Shown here one piece after another: positions 36,452 to 47,070 of a stretch of 64,000 nucleotides of DNA. A program made the translations under genes and the position numbers. Positions within the stretch are counted from its first letter, which is position 1; the number at the start of each line of letters is the position of its first letter. A model generated the notes under the pieces. The model was not told where the DNA came from and searched no databases. It saw only the letters and a program-made list of their open reading frames with translations. Source of the stretch: Heterostelium album PN500 (lineage: Eukaryota > Evosea > Eumycetozoa > Acytosteliales > Acytosteliaceae); contig NW_008805068.1 in assembly GCF_000004825.1 (NCBI RefSeq), forward strand, positions 868,001-932,000. Reading direction: 5' to 3'.

Positions 36452-36785
36452 GTTGTTATTGTATTATAGTATGTTTCATTGATATCTAATGTAATGATCG
36501 TCAAATACGGTATACTGTATCTTCTAGTTTTTGTTGATTAAAGATTAATCTTTAACCTGTAGAATGCTCGAACTAATAGTGCTCTCTTGATACACTCTTA
36601 AATGATTGAATTGTAATATCATTGCTTTATTCGTGTTTTTATAGTCTTAATCTTTCTCGATCGAGTAAAGAACAACACCTACATATACCAGAAAAGACAA
36701 CAGATACAAAGAATGCTGGTTCAGTTCTCAACCAACGATAGCAGTTGGTCTTGAGTGTATGAATACCTCTGAAAACACCTGACAT
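36180..36785 (-). CDS. Complex I B9/NDUFA3-like subunit (67 aa)
   Basis: Three small exons (36785-36683, 36359-36288, 36208-36180) join in frame to 67 residues beginning MSGVFRGIHTLKTNCYRWLR. The stretch TEPAFFVSVVFSGIFIAMPP aligns without gaps to the core of the NDUFA3/B9 subunit of mitochondrial NADH dehydrogenase (W-x-KEP...S...G...PP), with one membrane helix and a short C-terminal tail ending NPVY. The donor at 36682 (GTAGGT) was chosen over GTATAT because it keeps the helix length of the family. The first intron (323 bases) is long for this window and holds palindromes. It is easy to miss because no exon exceeds 105 bases. Confidence 0.7.
36506..36555. repeat. Two palindromes inside the B9-like intron
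   Basis: ATACGGTATACTGTAT (near-perfect) is followed by the perfect 18-bp palindrome TTAAAGATTAATCTTTAA at 36538-36555, in the first intron of the B9-like gene. An intron-borne small RNA or an enhancer is possible; nothing proves either. Confidence 0.5.
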
Positions 36786-37003
36786 TTTATTAATTTAATA
36801 TATATATATTGTAAGAACAATGAAAAAAAAGAATGATTATAAAAAAAAAAAAAAAAAACAGAGATCATGATCAAAAAAAAAAGTGATTATGCGATCAAAG
36901 TTTTTTTAATCATATTTGTAAATAATGAATTCAATATCTGAAAAATATTATGAAGAATCGTTCGTTTCCAATTTATATTTATTAATAATTAAAGAGTTTA
37001 TAA

Positions 37004-37771
37004 TTATTTCTTGAGAGTTCTATTGAAAAGACTTAATAAAGCACTCCAATGAGCCTCTGTAGCAGCTTCTTGATACATTGGTGTGTCTTTCATTGTGTAA
37101 CCATGAGGAGCGTTCTCATACTTGATCGAGGTGTATTTAATATGATGGGCGTCAAGAGTTTGTTCTAAAGTTTTGATTTGCTCTGGTGTCATGTTGGCAT
37201 CGTTATCGGCGTGACCAAAGTAACATTCAGCCTTCAACGATCCAAGACCAAGATGAACGCTGTTCTCGGCGTCAGTGACCAATCTACCGGCATGCCACGA
37301 TCCGAGTGCTGCAAATCTCTCTGGGAAACTTGAGGCAATTCTAGTGGCGTTGGTTCCACCCATGCAGTAACCGGTGATACCGACGGCCGATCCGCTTTCG
37401 ACGCACTCCTGACTGTCGATGAACTTCAAGTACTTTGGTGTGTCGGCGTGGATCGCTGCCGGTGTGAAGGCAGACATGATTGGTTGGAGTTGTTGGAAGA
37501 GAAGTGGACGCTTCTCTGGTGCGCTCAAAAAGTCTGACAAGTTTGGAATAAGTGGTGCTCTTCCCGATCGGTAGTATAGGTTTGGTTGCAAAACAAAGTA
37601 ACCTTGCTTGGCAATACGGTTGGCCATCTCCTCTAGGTATGGACGCAATCCAATAGCATCCATAAAGAATAAAACGGCAGGTGCTTTCTTTCCTCCTAGA
37701 TCACCCTCTGGCAATGCATAATAAGCATCACATACTAAACCATCATCCATTTCCAAATCGATATAAGGCAT
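37004..37771 (-). CDS. Dienelactone hydrolase-family protein
   Basis: Single exon, 255 residues, the usual length for the family. The alpha/beta hydrolase features are AVLFFMDAIGLRPY after strand 3, the nucleophile elbow GITGYCMGGT (Cys nucleophile), FGHADNDANM for the acid and NAPHGYTM for the His. Cys-Asp-His is the triad of dienelactone hydrolases. Bacterial members open cyclic lactones in aromatic degradation; eukaryotic ones are broad esterases, so the substrate here is unknown. No signal peptide is seen, so it is probably cytosolic. It lies upstream, in the same direction, of the B9-like gene. Confidence 0.88.
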   Translation of the reverse strand: MPYIDLEMDDGLVCDAYYALPEGDLGGKKAPAVLFFMDAIGLRPYLEEMANRIAKQGYFVLQPNLYYRSGRAPLIPNLSDFLSAPEKRPLLFQQLQPIMSAFTPAAIHADTPKYLKFIDSQECVESGSAVGITGYCMGGTNATRIASSFPERFAALGSWHAGRLVTDAENSVHLGLGSLKAECYFGHADNDANMTPEQIKTLEQTLDAHHIKYTSIKYENAPHGYTMKDTPMYQEAATEAHWSALLSLFNRTLKK

Positions 37772-38217
37772 TTTATTTTTCTTGTTAAATAAATAATATA
37801 CAAATATATAATAATATAATTGAATTGAATTTAATGAATTAATAAACTAACTATATTATTTTGGCTCAAACAAACTAAAAATCAGATTTTTTAATGTACT
37901 TTTTTTTTTGACACGCATGTTTCACCTTGCACCAATTTATTAAATAGCTTATTTTTCTTCGCTATCGATATCGGAGTGTTAACAAAAAAAAAAAAAAGCA
38001 AAGATACAAATTGCAATTGATTCTTAGTTGTTATTTTTTGAAATGGAATACTGATTAGTGATTCCCTTGTCGATTTAACTTTTTTTCGAAATATGGAATT
38101 GAACAATCTATATTCACAAATATTAAAGCTGGAATAAATATTAATTGATATAACAATATTATTATTATTATAATGTTTGTTTGTTTGATTTTTTTTTTGA
38201 TGTTATTATTTTATTTT
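37772..38217. other. Spacer between DLH-like gene and EB1
   Basis: 446 bases. A minus-strand stretch (37891-38106) is open but starts with TTG and lacks family features, so I do not call a gene. Confidence 0.45.
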
Positions 38218-39497
38218 TTAAAATTCCTCTGGTTCGTCATCCAACAATGGTTCATCATCATAATTTAAATTATCTTCATCGGCGATTGGTTCCTCCTCTA
38301 TAATCTCTTCTTCCTCTTCGATGATCTCTTCTTCAGCTGGTTGTTCCTCTTCTTCTTGTGGTTGTTCCTCGTCTGCTGCGGTCTCGTCAGTCTTGTAGAG
38401 GACACCCAATATGTGCTTGATAATCTCTGATGCACCTTCGTGTGTTTCGTTGGCTTGACAGTAAAGTTCGACAGCTCTCAGCTTCTCATAGAAGAAATCA
38501 CGATCCTTCTCAATGTCCTCGATGGTGATCTTTAAGTTGGCGATCTCCTCCTTCAACTTTTCGGTCTCCTCACGCTTCTCCTCCAACTCCTTGAGTAGTG
38601 TTGGGTCGACAACTTTAACGGTTTCGACAACCGTTGTAACTGTAGTTTGTGGTACTACTGCTGGTGAACTTGTTGGTACTGCTGCTGCTGTTGTTGTTGC
38701 TGTCGCTGTTGGTTTTGCTAAAGGTGTTGGTTTGAAAACTGTTGGTTTATTAGTGGTTGGTTTAGTTGTTGTTGTTGTAGTTGGTTTGGTTTCAGTTGGT
38801 TTTACAGAGGTGGCAGTTGGTTTTAATGAAGTGGAAGTTGTTGGTTTGGCGGCTGCGGCGACTGGCTTGGCAGCAGCCGACTTTGAGGTGGCGGCACCAG
38901 CGGTAGTAGTGCCGGTTTTGAGTGGTGCTTTTGGTGCGTTGGGACCGAGCGCGGCCAACAACGGCTTGTCACCTTCGTAGTTGCAACGGGCCATGACACG
39001 ACGCTCCAACGCATTGTAGGGTTCGCCGTTGTAGTGGAGATCAAAGAACTTCTTCATCCACTGACAGAAATCCAGGTTGGCCTGTGGACGTCCCGTTACC
39101 ATACGATCGACATCCATGGCACCCTGATACTTCTCGACACCCAACTTGACAAAGGTCTCCTGTAGCAAGTTGAAATTCTTTATATATTCGTAGTCGTACT
39201 TTGCATTGTAGTTGACCTTGGAGAGTGGTAGCTTTCCAGGGAAGAGAACGTCCATCAGCTGGCAATGTGCAGCACCAGTTGCAGTCTGTTCGATCTTTGT
39301 ATATTTCAATTGGAGAGTATCGTTCAACCAATTTAAGATTTCGTTTCTTCCACCACTACAACAATATTATATAATCATGATTCTGCATATTAATTATCAA
39401 CTCTGACGATCATTTATGATTGATCAAAAAAAAAAAAAAAAAACAACAAAAATAACAAACTAAACTAGTTTATTAGACTGCTAACTTACCCTTCCAT
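38218..39497 (-). CDS. eb1: Microtubule plus-end protein EB1
   Basis: An 8-base first exon (39497-39490, ATGGAAGG), then a 134-base intron and exon 2 (39355-38218), give 381 residues. The calponin-homology domain (residues 1-130) has ILNWLNDTLQL, GAAHCQLMDVLFP and NFCQ-like DFCQWMKKFFD. A Thr/Ala/Lys/Pro-rich linker of about 110 residues follows. The EB1 dimerisation coiled coil (LKEEIANLKITIEDIEKDRD then FFYEKLRAVE and ETHEGASEIIKHILGVLY) follows, and the tail is highly acidic. It lacks a terminal EEY but has an EPEEF end, which is EEF, a variant able to bind CAP-Gly domains. EB1 tracks growing microtubule ends. It is longer than animal EB1 because of the linker and tail. Confidence 0.95.
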
Positions 39498-40016
39498 TTT
39501 TATATTTATCTAGTTTATTAAACTATTTATTTTAATTATAATATAATACAACAATAAAAATCAATTATTATTTATGTGTCACCTGAAAAAAAACTTTTTT
39601 TTAAATCTTTTTTTTATTTTTTTTTTATTTTTTTGATGTTCGATTCTACTTTAAATTGGCGGGCTCAAACTTCAGTGTTAGTACTATTTAATCATCATTT
39701 AAGGTATCATAGAGATTCTTTTATCTTGTTGTCTATCTAAATTAAAAATAGTATTATAGTTTGTTTTTTTTTTTTTTTTTACTTAATATATGACATATGT
39801 GAACATGATAATATTAGTTCACAAGCAACACTCTACTAATTCGTGATTGTGACGATAACATTCCCAATCGATTAAATTAAATAATTTAAACAAGTGATCT
39901 TATCTTTGCAAATTGTTGTTGCACGAAAACAACAACCTTGAATCAAAAGTTTTTTATTTTTTTTTTAATCTACAAAATTTTAATTATTTATTTATTTGTT
40001 GTTTGCATATTAAATA
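39498..40016. promoter_or_regulatory. Divergent promoter region, EB1 / coiled-coil gene
   Basis: 519 bases between divergent starts, with poly-T tracts and a relatively mixed part near 39780-39950. Promoter role is from position only. Confidence 0.45.
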
Positions 40017-40453
40017 ATGGATATTGCTAGCTTTGAAGAACGTGCATCTATTGCTGAGAAACTATGCCAAGATCTTGCAAGTAAGGTAGCATTACTTGAA
40101 GATCAAATTCTAAGTAAGTCATATAATTTGATTAAAAAAAAGTTGTAAACACAGTATTACTTATCATGCTACCGTGTATAGATAATAATAGAGCATCATC
40201 CAATAACAATACCGATTTAGTATCTTTAGATGAACACAAAAGAGTAAGACTATTCAAAATATATAAATAGAATTCAATGTTTTGCTCATACTATTTTATT
40301 TATTTATTTTTGTATTGTGATAATATAATATAGGCATTGAAGGAAATTGAATCATTAAGACAAGAGAGGGATAGAAACAAGTACAGAATCAATCACCTCA
40401 TTAGAATGTTGGAAATAGAAGAAAATGTTAATAATAATAATAATAATAAATAA
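40017..40453 (+). CDS. Small coiled-coil protein (92 aa)
   Basis: Three exons (40017-40113, 40182-40243, 40334-40453) give 92 residues. The first exon (FEERASIAEKLCQDLASKVA) and the last (ALKEIESLRQERDRNKYRIN, HLIRMLEIEE) are heptad-rich, joined by an Asn-rich piece; the tail is an Asn run. All junctions are in phase and the protein keeps one coiled-coil register on each side. I do not recognise the family, though the KYRIxHLxRxL end looks conserved-like. A scaffold role is only a guess. It is too short and split to appear as one long reading frame. Confidence 0.6.
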
Positions 40454-41646
40454 TAATAATAATTAATGATAATGATAATTTTGATATTGTAGATCACGAC
40501 TAATTAAAATAAATAAATTTAATTATTAAAATTTTAATTTTTCATTTGTTGGTTAAAGCAACATTACATTTATTGCAAAAAAAAAAAAAGAAAGAAAGAA
40601 AAGAAAAAAAAATTTTAAAATTGGTATCTAAAGAGAAAGGAAGGACTTTCCTCTTCTTCTCTGTCTATTCCAAGATCTTCAATAGAAATCACAATGGTTT
40701 AAAATTAACAACACGATAAAAATAAGAAAGCTTCTAAGCCTGTTCAAAAGTGCATGAACTTTCTATTTTATTTTTTAATAGTAATATAAAATCATAGAAA
40801 TAAATAAAAAAATTCTATATTTTTGCATCAAATATCCAATCGACTTTAGAAAATTTCAAGAATAAAATAAAATCGTGAAGAGCAAGAATGATGGTTTTAA
40901 GTGAATCATTGTTAAGAATGACCCTCACAAAAAATTTGAAAATAAATTTGAAAAAATTATTAAAAAAAAAAGACTGAATTGATTGAAAAAAAAAAAAAAA
41001 CTACTTAACAAAAACTTTTTTCAAAAACATCATTCATCCTATCACACCCTCCCCCCAAAAAACCAAAAACAATAAATATAATAACAATAATTATAAAATA
41101 AACATAGATATCTATATTTATTTAGAAATTATTGAATGATTTACATTTATAATTATAGCAGTAATAACAATAATCAAAATAACATAACATAATCTAATTT
41201 TTATAAAATAAAAACAAATTATAATAATAATTATTAATTTTGTACATATTTATTTATTTATTAGTTTTACACTCACATATATATTTATAATAACTAGAAC
41301 TACACTTTTAATTAACAGATATAAAGTAAGTAAAGTAATATTTACATTTATCTAAACAATAATCAAACTTAATTGTTCAACAGCAAAAAAAAAATTTGAA
41401 AATTTTTGAAATTAAGAAATAATTTGGAATTAGTTTTTTTTTTTTTTAGCAGTTAAAGAAAGTTTAGATAGAATAATTACTATACTACTATATAGTTTAA
41501 TATTAATAACATAAACATATTTAATTGATAACAACAGTTTACAGAAATAGAAAGTAAAAGAATTAGTTTAGCAAATCAAAATTCGTCATTTTAGTTGGAT
41601 TAACAGCAACGCAATAAACAGCATCAATAACAACAGCAATCAACAA
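40454..41646. other. Spacer upstream of the IPT/ankyrin gene
   Basis: 1.2 kb of AT-rich DNA with short less AT-rich islands (for example 40621-40700) and a CCCTCCCCCC run near 41047. No gene is seen. Confidence 0.45.
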
Positions 41647-44600
41647 ATGGAAGAACCACAAAAACACCAGCTATCAAGATTCTTGAATATATTTCAATAC
41701 TTGGGTCCAGTTCATTTGAAGACATTGAACTCTTTCGTACAGAAACCAGCTGCCACCTTTGTACAGCAACGTGGTGGTAGCGATGATATTGGATTCGATG
41801 GCGATGCAAGACAGGGACAACAAGCGATTTTCAGTCTGATGGCACTGCTAGACCGTGCCACCGATGAGCAAGTCGACTCGCTCCTCTCGGTACTGCTCTC
41901 ACAGATCCGTGGTCAAGTCGACCAGTCGGACTTGCAACGCGTACACACTATCGCCACTTCTCTTCGTATTCCCCTGGAACACGTCGATGCACTGGGTCGT
42001 CTCGCCCAGCTCTTCTTGTTCTTCGAGGTACTGACACTGCACCTCACCGAAGATCACATCACCAAGCTCACCGATGCTCTCACCTCGATCTTCCCGATCG
42101 CTCCCTTCTCGCCCGTCGAGCAGGATCAACAACAACGCACTCACAACTACTTGGTCATCCTCCAGAAGCTGCAACAACTGTTTGCCACTAGCAGAGTCGA
42201 GTCGCTACTTCACCTCCACCAGGAGATCAACCAACACGGTCTCGGATTTTCGATTGCCAACCAACAGATTTGCGAAACACTCGACCTGAAACCAGACGAA
42301 TACTACTTGGCGACCGCCTTGAGATGTCTGCTACAGATCGACGAGTCATCGCTCATCTCTCTCTTTGAGTCATTCCCAAAGCTACAATCACTACAACTGG
42401 CCCAAATCGCTCAAATCCCATTCCACTCAATATACGAAGTTTATGAACTGCGGGCAAACCTGTGTTCCCTCGCATCAGCATATCAACAACCAGTTTTAGA
42501 TTTTTCATACCCACTCCCAGACCCACAAAAGTAAGTAGCAAATCATTTCTATCTTTTTGTTTTTTCAAACAAATCACAAAATATTATTATTATTATATAT
42601 TCCATTTTATTTCTCAAATTCTATAATCACTATATTTTTATTGTATTCGTTAACAATATTGGTTGGTTATATTTTTATTTAATTTTTCCAATCAATATTT
42701 TTTTTTTTTATTATTCCAACCAGTATCACATCTAAACAACAATACACTCATCAATCGATATAATTGTTTTGTGGCAAAACCGAAAACAATAGAAATTGCG
42801 TGTGTGGAGTGACATTTTAGTTAATTCAACAAAATTTCAAATTGGATTTCCTGCCAAATTCTCAAATTACTGGAATTATTTCTTGACATTTACTCTTATC
42901 AGCTTCTCTAATATTTATAACAATACTTTTTTATTTTTTTAAAATTTTTTAAAAAAATTTGTTGTTTTTCCTAAGTCACAATTGATTCTCAATAACTTTC
43001 CGTTCCCTCCTTCCTCTTCTTTTAATAATTTCTTGAGTTTGAAAAAACAACAACCATCCAACAACAACCAATCAACCCATTTAAACTAACATTCAACAAT
43101 TATTTTTATTTCTTTACAATTGCTAATTTAACAATTAATTACAAACAATTGCAATCAATAATTTATAGAAAAGTAGAATTGAAAATAGTAGAGCAACCTC
43201 CCGAAAAAGCTGTCTACAAGAGAAATATCAAACCCGCACCCTCTGTTATGTTTAATGCCGATTCAAAGATGTTGGATGGAAGTTATTATATTCATGCTGC
43301 TCTTGTGAGATGTAACAATTTCCAAGAGGAGCCAACCTTTATGACTGGAAACAAGCCAATCCAAGTCGGAAGTACCAAAGTTGTTGCCTTTAAGAAATTA
43401 AAGATCCTCGTCACCTCACACCAACAAGGTGAAACATTGTTCTGTTTTAGATTCGATCTTCGTCGTTATGGCTCTGATCCAGAGACCAACCCAAACGATT
43501 TCGAAGTGATTGATTCTATCAACTCCAATCCAATCTGCTTGGTATCCCACTCCACCCAAATCAAGCACATCGCCAACGTCGATCTGCCACAAGTCAGCGA
43601 AGCCATCCCACTCGGAGGACCAGCCTGTGGAGGTACCAGAGTTGCCATTCTCGGTGCCAATTTCGTAGATACACCAGCTACACGTGTACGTTTCGACAGT
43701 GTAGAAGTCACACCAGAGTACCACTCTGCCGGAACACTCCTTTGCTACTCACCGGAACACGCTCCTGGTGTCGTATCGGTTCGTGTTTCCAACTCGCCAT
43801 CGCACTGGTCGTCGTCGTCTGCACCATACACCTACGAAGATGATTCTGTCATCAACGCAGCCAACCAAGTTCTTCCAGAGCTCACTTTGCCAAAGTCTGC
43901 ATTTGGTCTCGACTTTTCCACAACTTTCTCTGCCCAGTTTGTCATCCGTGGAGCTGGCGATTCCTCGCTGCCTTCCAACTCGATGGCCATGAGAAATCAA
44001 GCACCAACCTCACGTTTCCCAAATACCAACTACAGTCTCGATGTCCGTGGATACTCGATTCTCCATTACGTTGCCACCTTTAGCGATATCATCCCAGCAG
44101 AGGAAGCACGTCAGATGATTGCCGAGAACCTGCCCGTCTTGAACGTCCAAGATAAATACGGAAACACCCCATTACATTGGGCTTGTATCTTCAATGCCAT
44201 GAGCATGATCAAGTTGTTACTCTCCTTTGGAGCCGCCATCAATATGCCAAACTACCAAGGTATCGCGCCAATTCACTTGGCAGTTGCCCACTCGAATCTC
44301 GAAATTGCCAAACTTCTCATTAGCGCAGGTGCCAACGTGCATGCCGCCGATATCGATGGAGTCACTCCATTGCATATGGCCGCCGCCATCAAGACTGCCT
44401 CGGGAGTTTCCACTGCCATCTTGGCTTTGTTGCTCTCGGTCGGGGCCAACATCTACGCCACTGACGACAATGGAGATTCATGTCTTCACAACAGTGTTCG
44501 TGAGGAGAACCTCGACACCACCCGTTTACTTTTGGAATACTCCAAACGTTTGGAGTACAACCAAAAGGTAAAGATCCAAGAGCTCGGAGGTTTCGATTTA

Positions 44601-44951
44601 TCACTGGAAGACAGTTCACTCTATGGCAGTACCAACGAAGATGGTGAAACACCATTGCATCTGGCGGCTTCCATAGGTTCTCGTGAGATTTTACAGTTAT
44701 TGCTACAATATGGTGCTGATCCAAGTTCGACTGACGTCGACGGTGAAACACCAGTCGACATTTGCAACTACAAATATCCAGAGCTTTTAAATGAATTCAA
44801 AAATAGAAACAACAACCAATCATCATCATCATCATCCGCCAACAAATCAATCAATTTTAATAACAACAATCAATCATCCAGTTTTTTTTCAACACCATCA
44901 TCACTAAATAATTACCAGAGTAATCTAATGTCTCAAACATCTATACACTAG
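41647..44951 (+). CDS. IPT/TIG and ankyrin-repeat protein, NF-kB/CAMTA-like order
   Basis: Two exons (41647-42530 and 43169-44951) joined in phase 2 give 888 residues. Residues 1-294 are helical and Leu/Gln-rich, unrecognised. Residues about 296-430 begin VELKIVEQPPEKAVYKR and contain FKKLKILVTSHQQGE, LFCFRFDLRRYGSD and NSNPICLVSHSTQIKH; the spacing resembles an Ig-fold DNA-binding domain (Rel/EBF/p53-like). Residues about 436-530 are an IPT/TIG domain (GGPACGGTRVAILGANFVD, VRFDSVEV, APGVVSVRVSN). About six ankyrin repeats follow (YGNTPLHWAC, GIAPIHLAVAH, GVTPLHMAAA, GETPLHLAAS). The tail is Ser/Asn-rich. Transcription-factor function is inferred from the domain order. Confidence 0.8.
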
Positions 44952-46050
44952 ACCAAAAAAGTAAACAAAAAGAATAGAAAAAAGAATTCCGTAACCAACA
45001 ATAACAATACAATCATTTTGTTTTATTTTTCCTCTTGTAATATAAACCAGTTTTCTCGTTTTATTTTATTTCAAACAACATTCAACTTTTCAATAGATAA
45101 ATTTTTTCAGATCAATACAACTTTTACAACAATTGCACTTGAAAAAATAAAAATTATTTATTATTTTACATCTATATTCCAAACTCTATATATATATATC
45201 TTTTTTTTTATTATTTAGACAAACAAATGAGCCATTCAAATAAAATAACAAATTAAAATATCTAATGAAAAATTGAGAGAAAATTATTTTATTATAAAAT
45301 AAAGTTGAATTTATTCTAATTGATATCACTTATTCTTGATTTCGATCGTCACAAATAGAATGAAAATATTTGTACTTATATTCTTCTATTCTGTATTATT
45401 AATGTATATTTTAATGTTAACCATCGGTTTTGTTATGATTTGTTTGTAAAAGAAATTGTTATAATAACACTTGTTATTATTAAATTTAATGAAATAGGAT
45501 TTGTATTCCTTTTAATATTTTGAAACCAAGTATGAATATTCTTGTTAAATAGTATGATGTCGAACACCCATATTAAAAGTTAACCCATCTTGATTTAAAA
45601 AAAATATCAAAAGTCAAATAATTGATGGAAATATCAATTGTAAATAACAACATTCAATACTAGATTTATATGGAGGTGCAGGATCTGTCTACATATATTG
45701 GAGCATGCTGAGACATATAAATATTAAAAGATCTGGTGTGAGTTTAATTTCACAAATTTATTGTGATTTTTAAAATGAATTTATATAAATTATTTGATTT
45801 TCTATTTTTTGGAATAAACTACTTCTACAACTACTTTATTTTTTACTATATAAATAAATAAAAATATTAATAATTATAATATTTAAAACAAAATAATATA
45901 TATAAAATATATTCTTAATATACTAATTATTGTAAAGAAATAATACAAGTTTACATTCAATATAGAATATATCTTTTTATACAAATATTTTATTTTAAAA
46001 AATTGAAGCTAGAAATTTTTATACTCTACTCATATATAGATAATTATAGA
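44952..46050. other. Spacer
   Basis: 1.1 kb, AT-rich. A short mixed stretch near 45664-45745, containing GGAGGTGCAGGATCTG, stands out, but I find no gene or clear fold in it. Confidence 0.45.
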
Positions 46051-46581
46051 ATGGAATATTACCATAAAAGAATTGTAAAACTTTTATATCTGGTTTTCCA
46101 AATATTAATTCTGATGATTAATATTTCTGTACAATCAAAGTGTGTCACCCCTTTTCAACCCAACGAAAATTTACATGATAAATTAGATCAAAATAAAAAT
46201 TACCAATATAATAACAATATAGATCAAAACAACAATAGATTAGATAATATTAATTCCAATGGAAATGATGATATTAATAGTAAAAAGTATTTCAACTTTG
46301 ATTGTATAAATAAAATAAAAAAAGATAACTACAATCAAAATAATAATAATGATAATATTGATGTTATTGAAAATAATAATAATGATAAAGATAATAAAAT
46401 AAATCAAAACAATTGTAATTTAGAAAATAATAATAATAAAAATAATGAAAATGTAAATAAAGAAGTTGTTAGAAATCATGAAATAAATAAAAAGTTACCA
46501 TCTACCTTGCCAAAAGAAGAATATTCAGTTCCTGAAAATCCAAATATCGACAAAGGATATCTGCAGTCGTCTGATCAATAA
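46051..46581 (+). CDS. Secreted Asn-rich protein (176 aa)
   Basis: Starting at MEYYHKRIVK, a hydrophobic helix (LLYLVFQILILMINISVQS) forms a probable signal peptide followed by KCVTPFQPN. The rest is Asn/Asp/Lys low complexity with few Cys. No domain is recognised. The first in-frame ATG is used; the open frame extends 16 codons upstream without Met. It could be a fast-evolving secreted or surface protein; the low complexity makes this uncertain. Confidence 0.5.
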   Translation: MEYYHKRIVKLLYLVFQILILMINISVQSKCVTPFQPNENLHDKLDQNKNYQYNNNIDQNNNRLDNINSNGNDDINSKKYFNFDCINKIKKDNYNQNNNNDNIDVIENNNNDKDNKINQNNCNLENNNNKNNENVNKEVVRNHEINKKLPSTLPKEEYSVPENPNIDKGYLQSSDQ

Positions 46582-47070
46582 AAAAATTAAAAGAATAAAA
46601 TAAAAAAAAATTAAATTATTTATTATTAAACTAAAAAAAAACTATAGTTTTATATAAATTTTAAAACTGTAGGACAACGAAAATGAGTCACCAGTGTTTG
46701 AGTTGGTTTGAGTTGGCAACTTCATAAAAAATTATTCAAACTTTTTAATGATTTTTTGCAAAAAAAGAAGATGGGGGGAGAAAATTAATTAGAGTTTTTT
46801 TTAATAAATAGAATTATCTTTATCTCTTTTTAAAAACATTAATTCTATAAATTAAATATATAGATATATATATAAATATTATTTATTTATTTCATATTAG
46901 ATACTACTATTAGAAGAAAAGTTATTTTATTATTGTATTATTTATTATTATATTATTATTATACAACATTGTGCTATTTTTATTTCAATAATCGATTATT
47001 TATATCACATACTACACATTAAATAAACACAAGTTAACATTATATAGATATTATATTTATAAATATAATA
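46582..47070. other. Spacer upstream of NSF
   Basis: 489 bases, AT-rich. A mixed stretch, GAGTCACCAGTGTTTGAGTT, lies near 46685. No gene is seen. Confidence 0.45.

Noticed and set aside
37891-38106. Open minus-strand frame of 71 codons
   Set aside because: Starts with TTG, is rich in Lys/Phe/Ser as expected from AT-rich spacer, and shows no domain.
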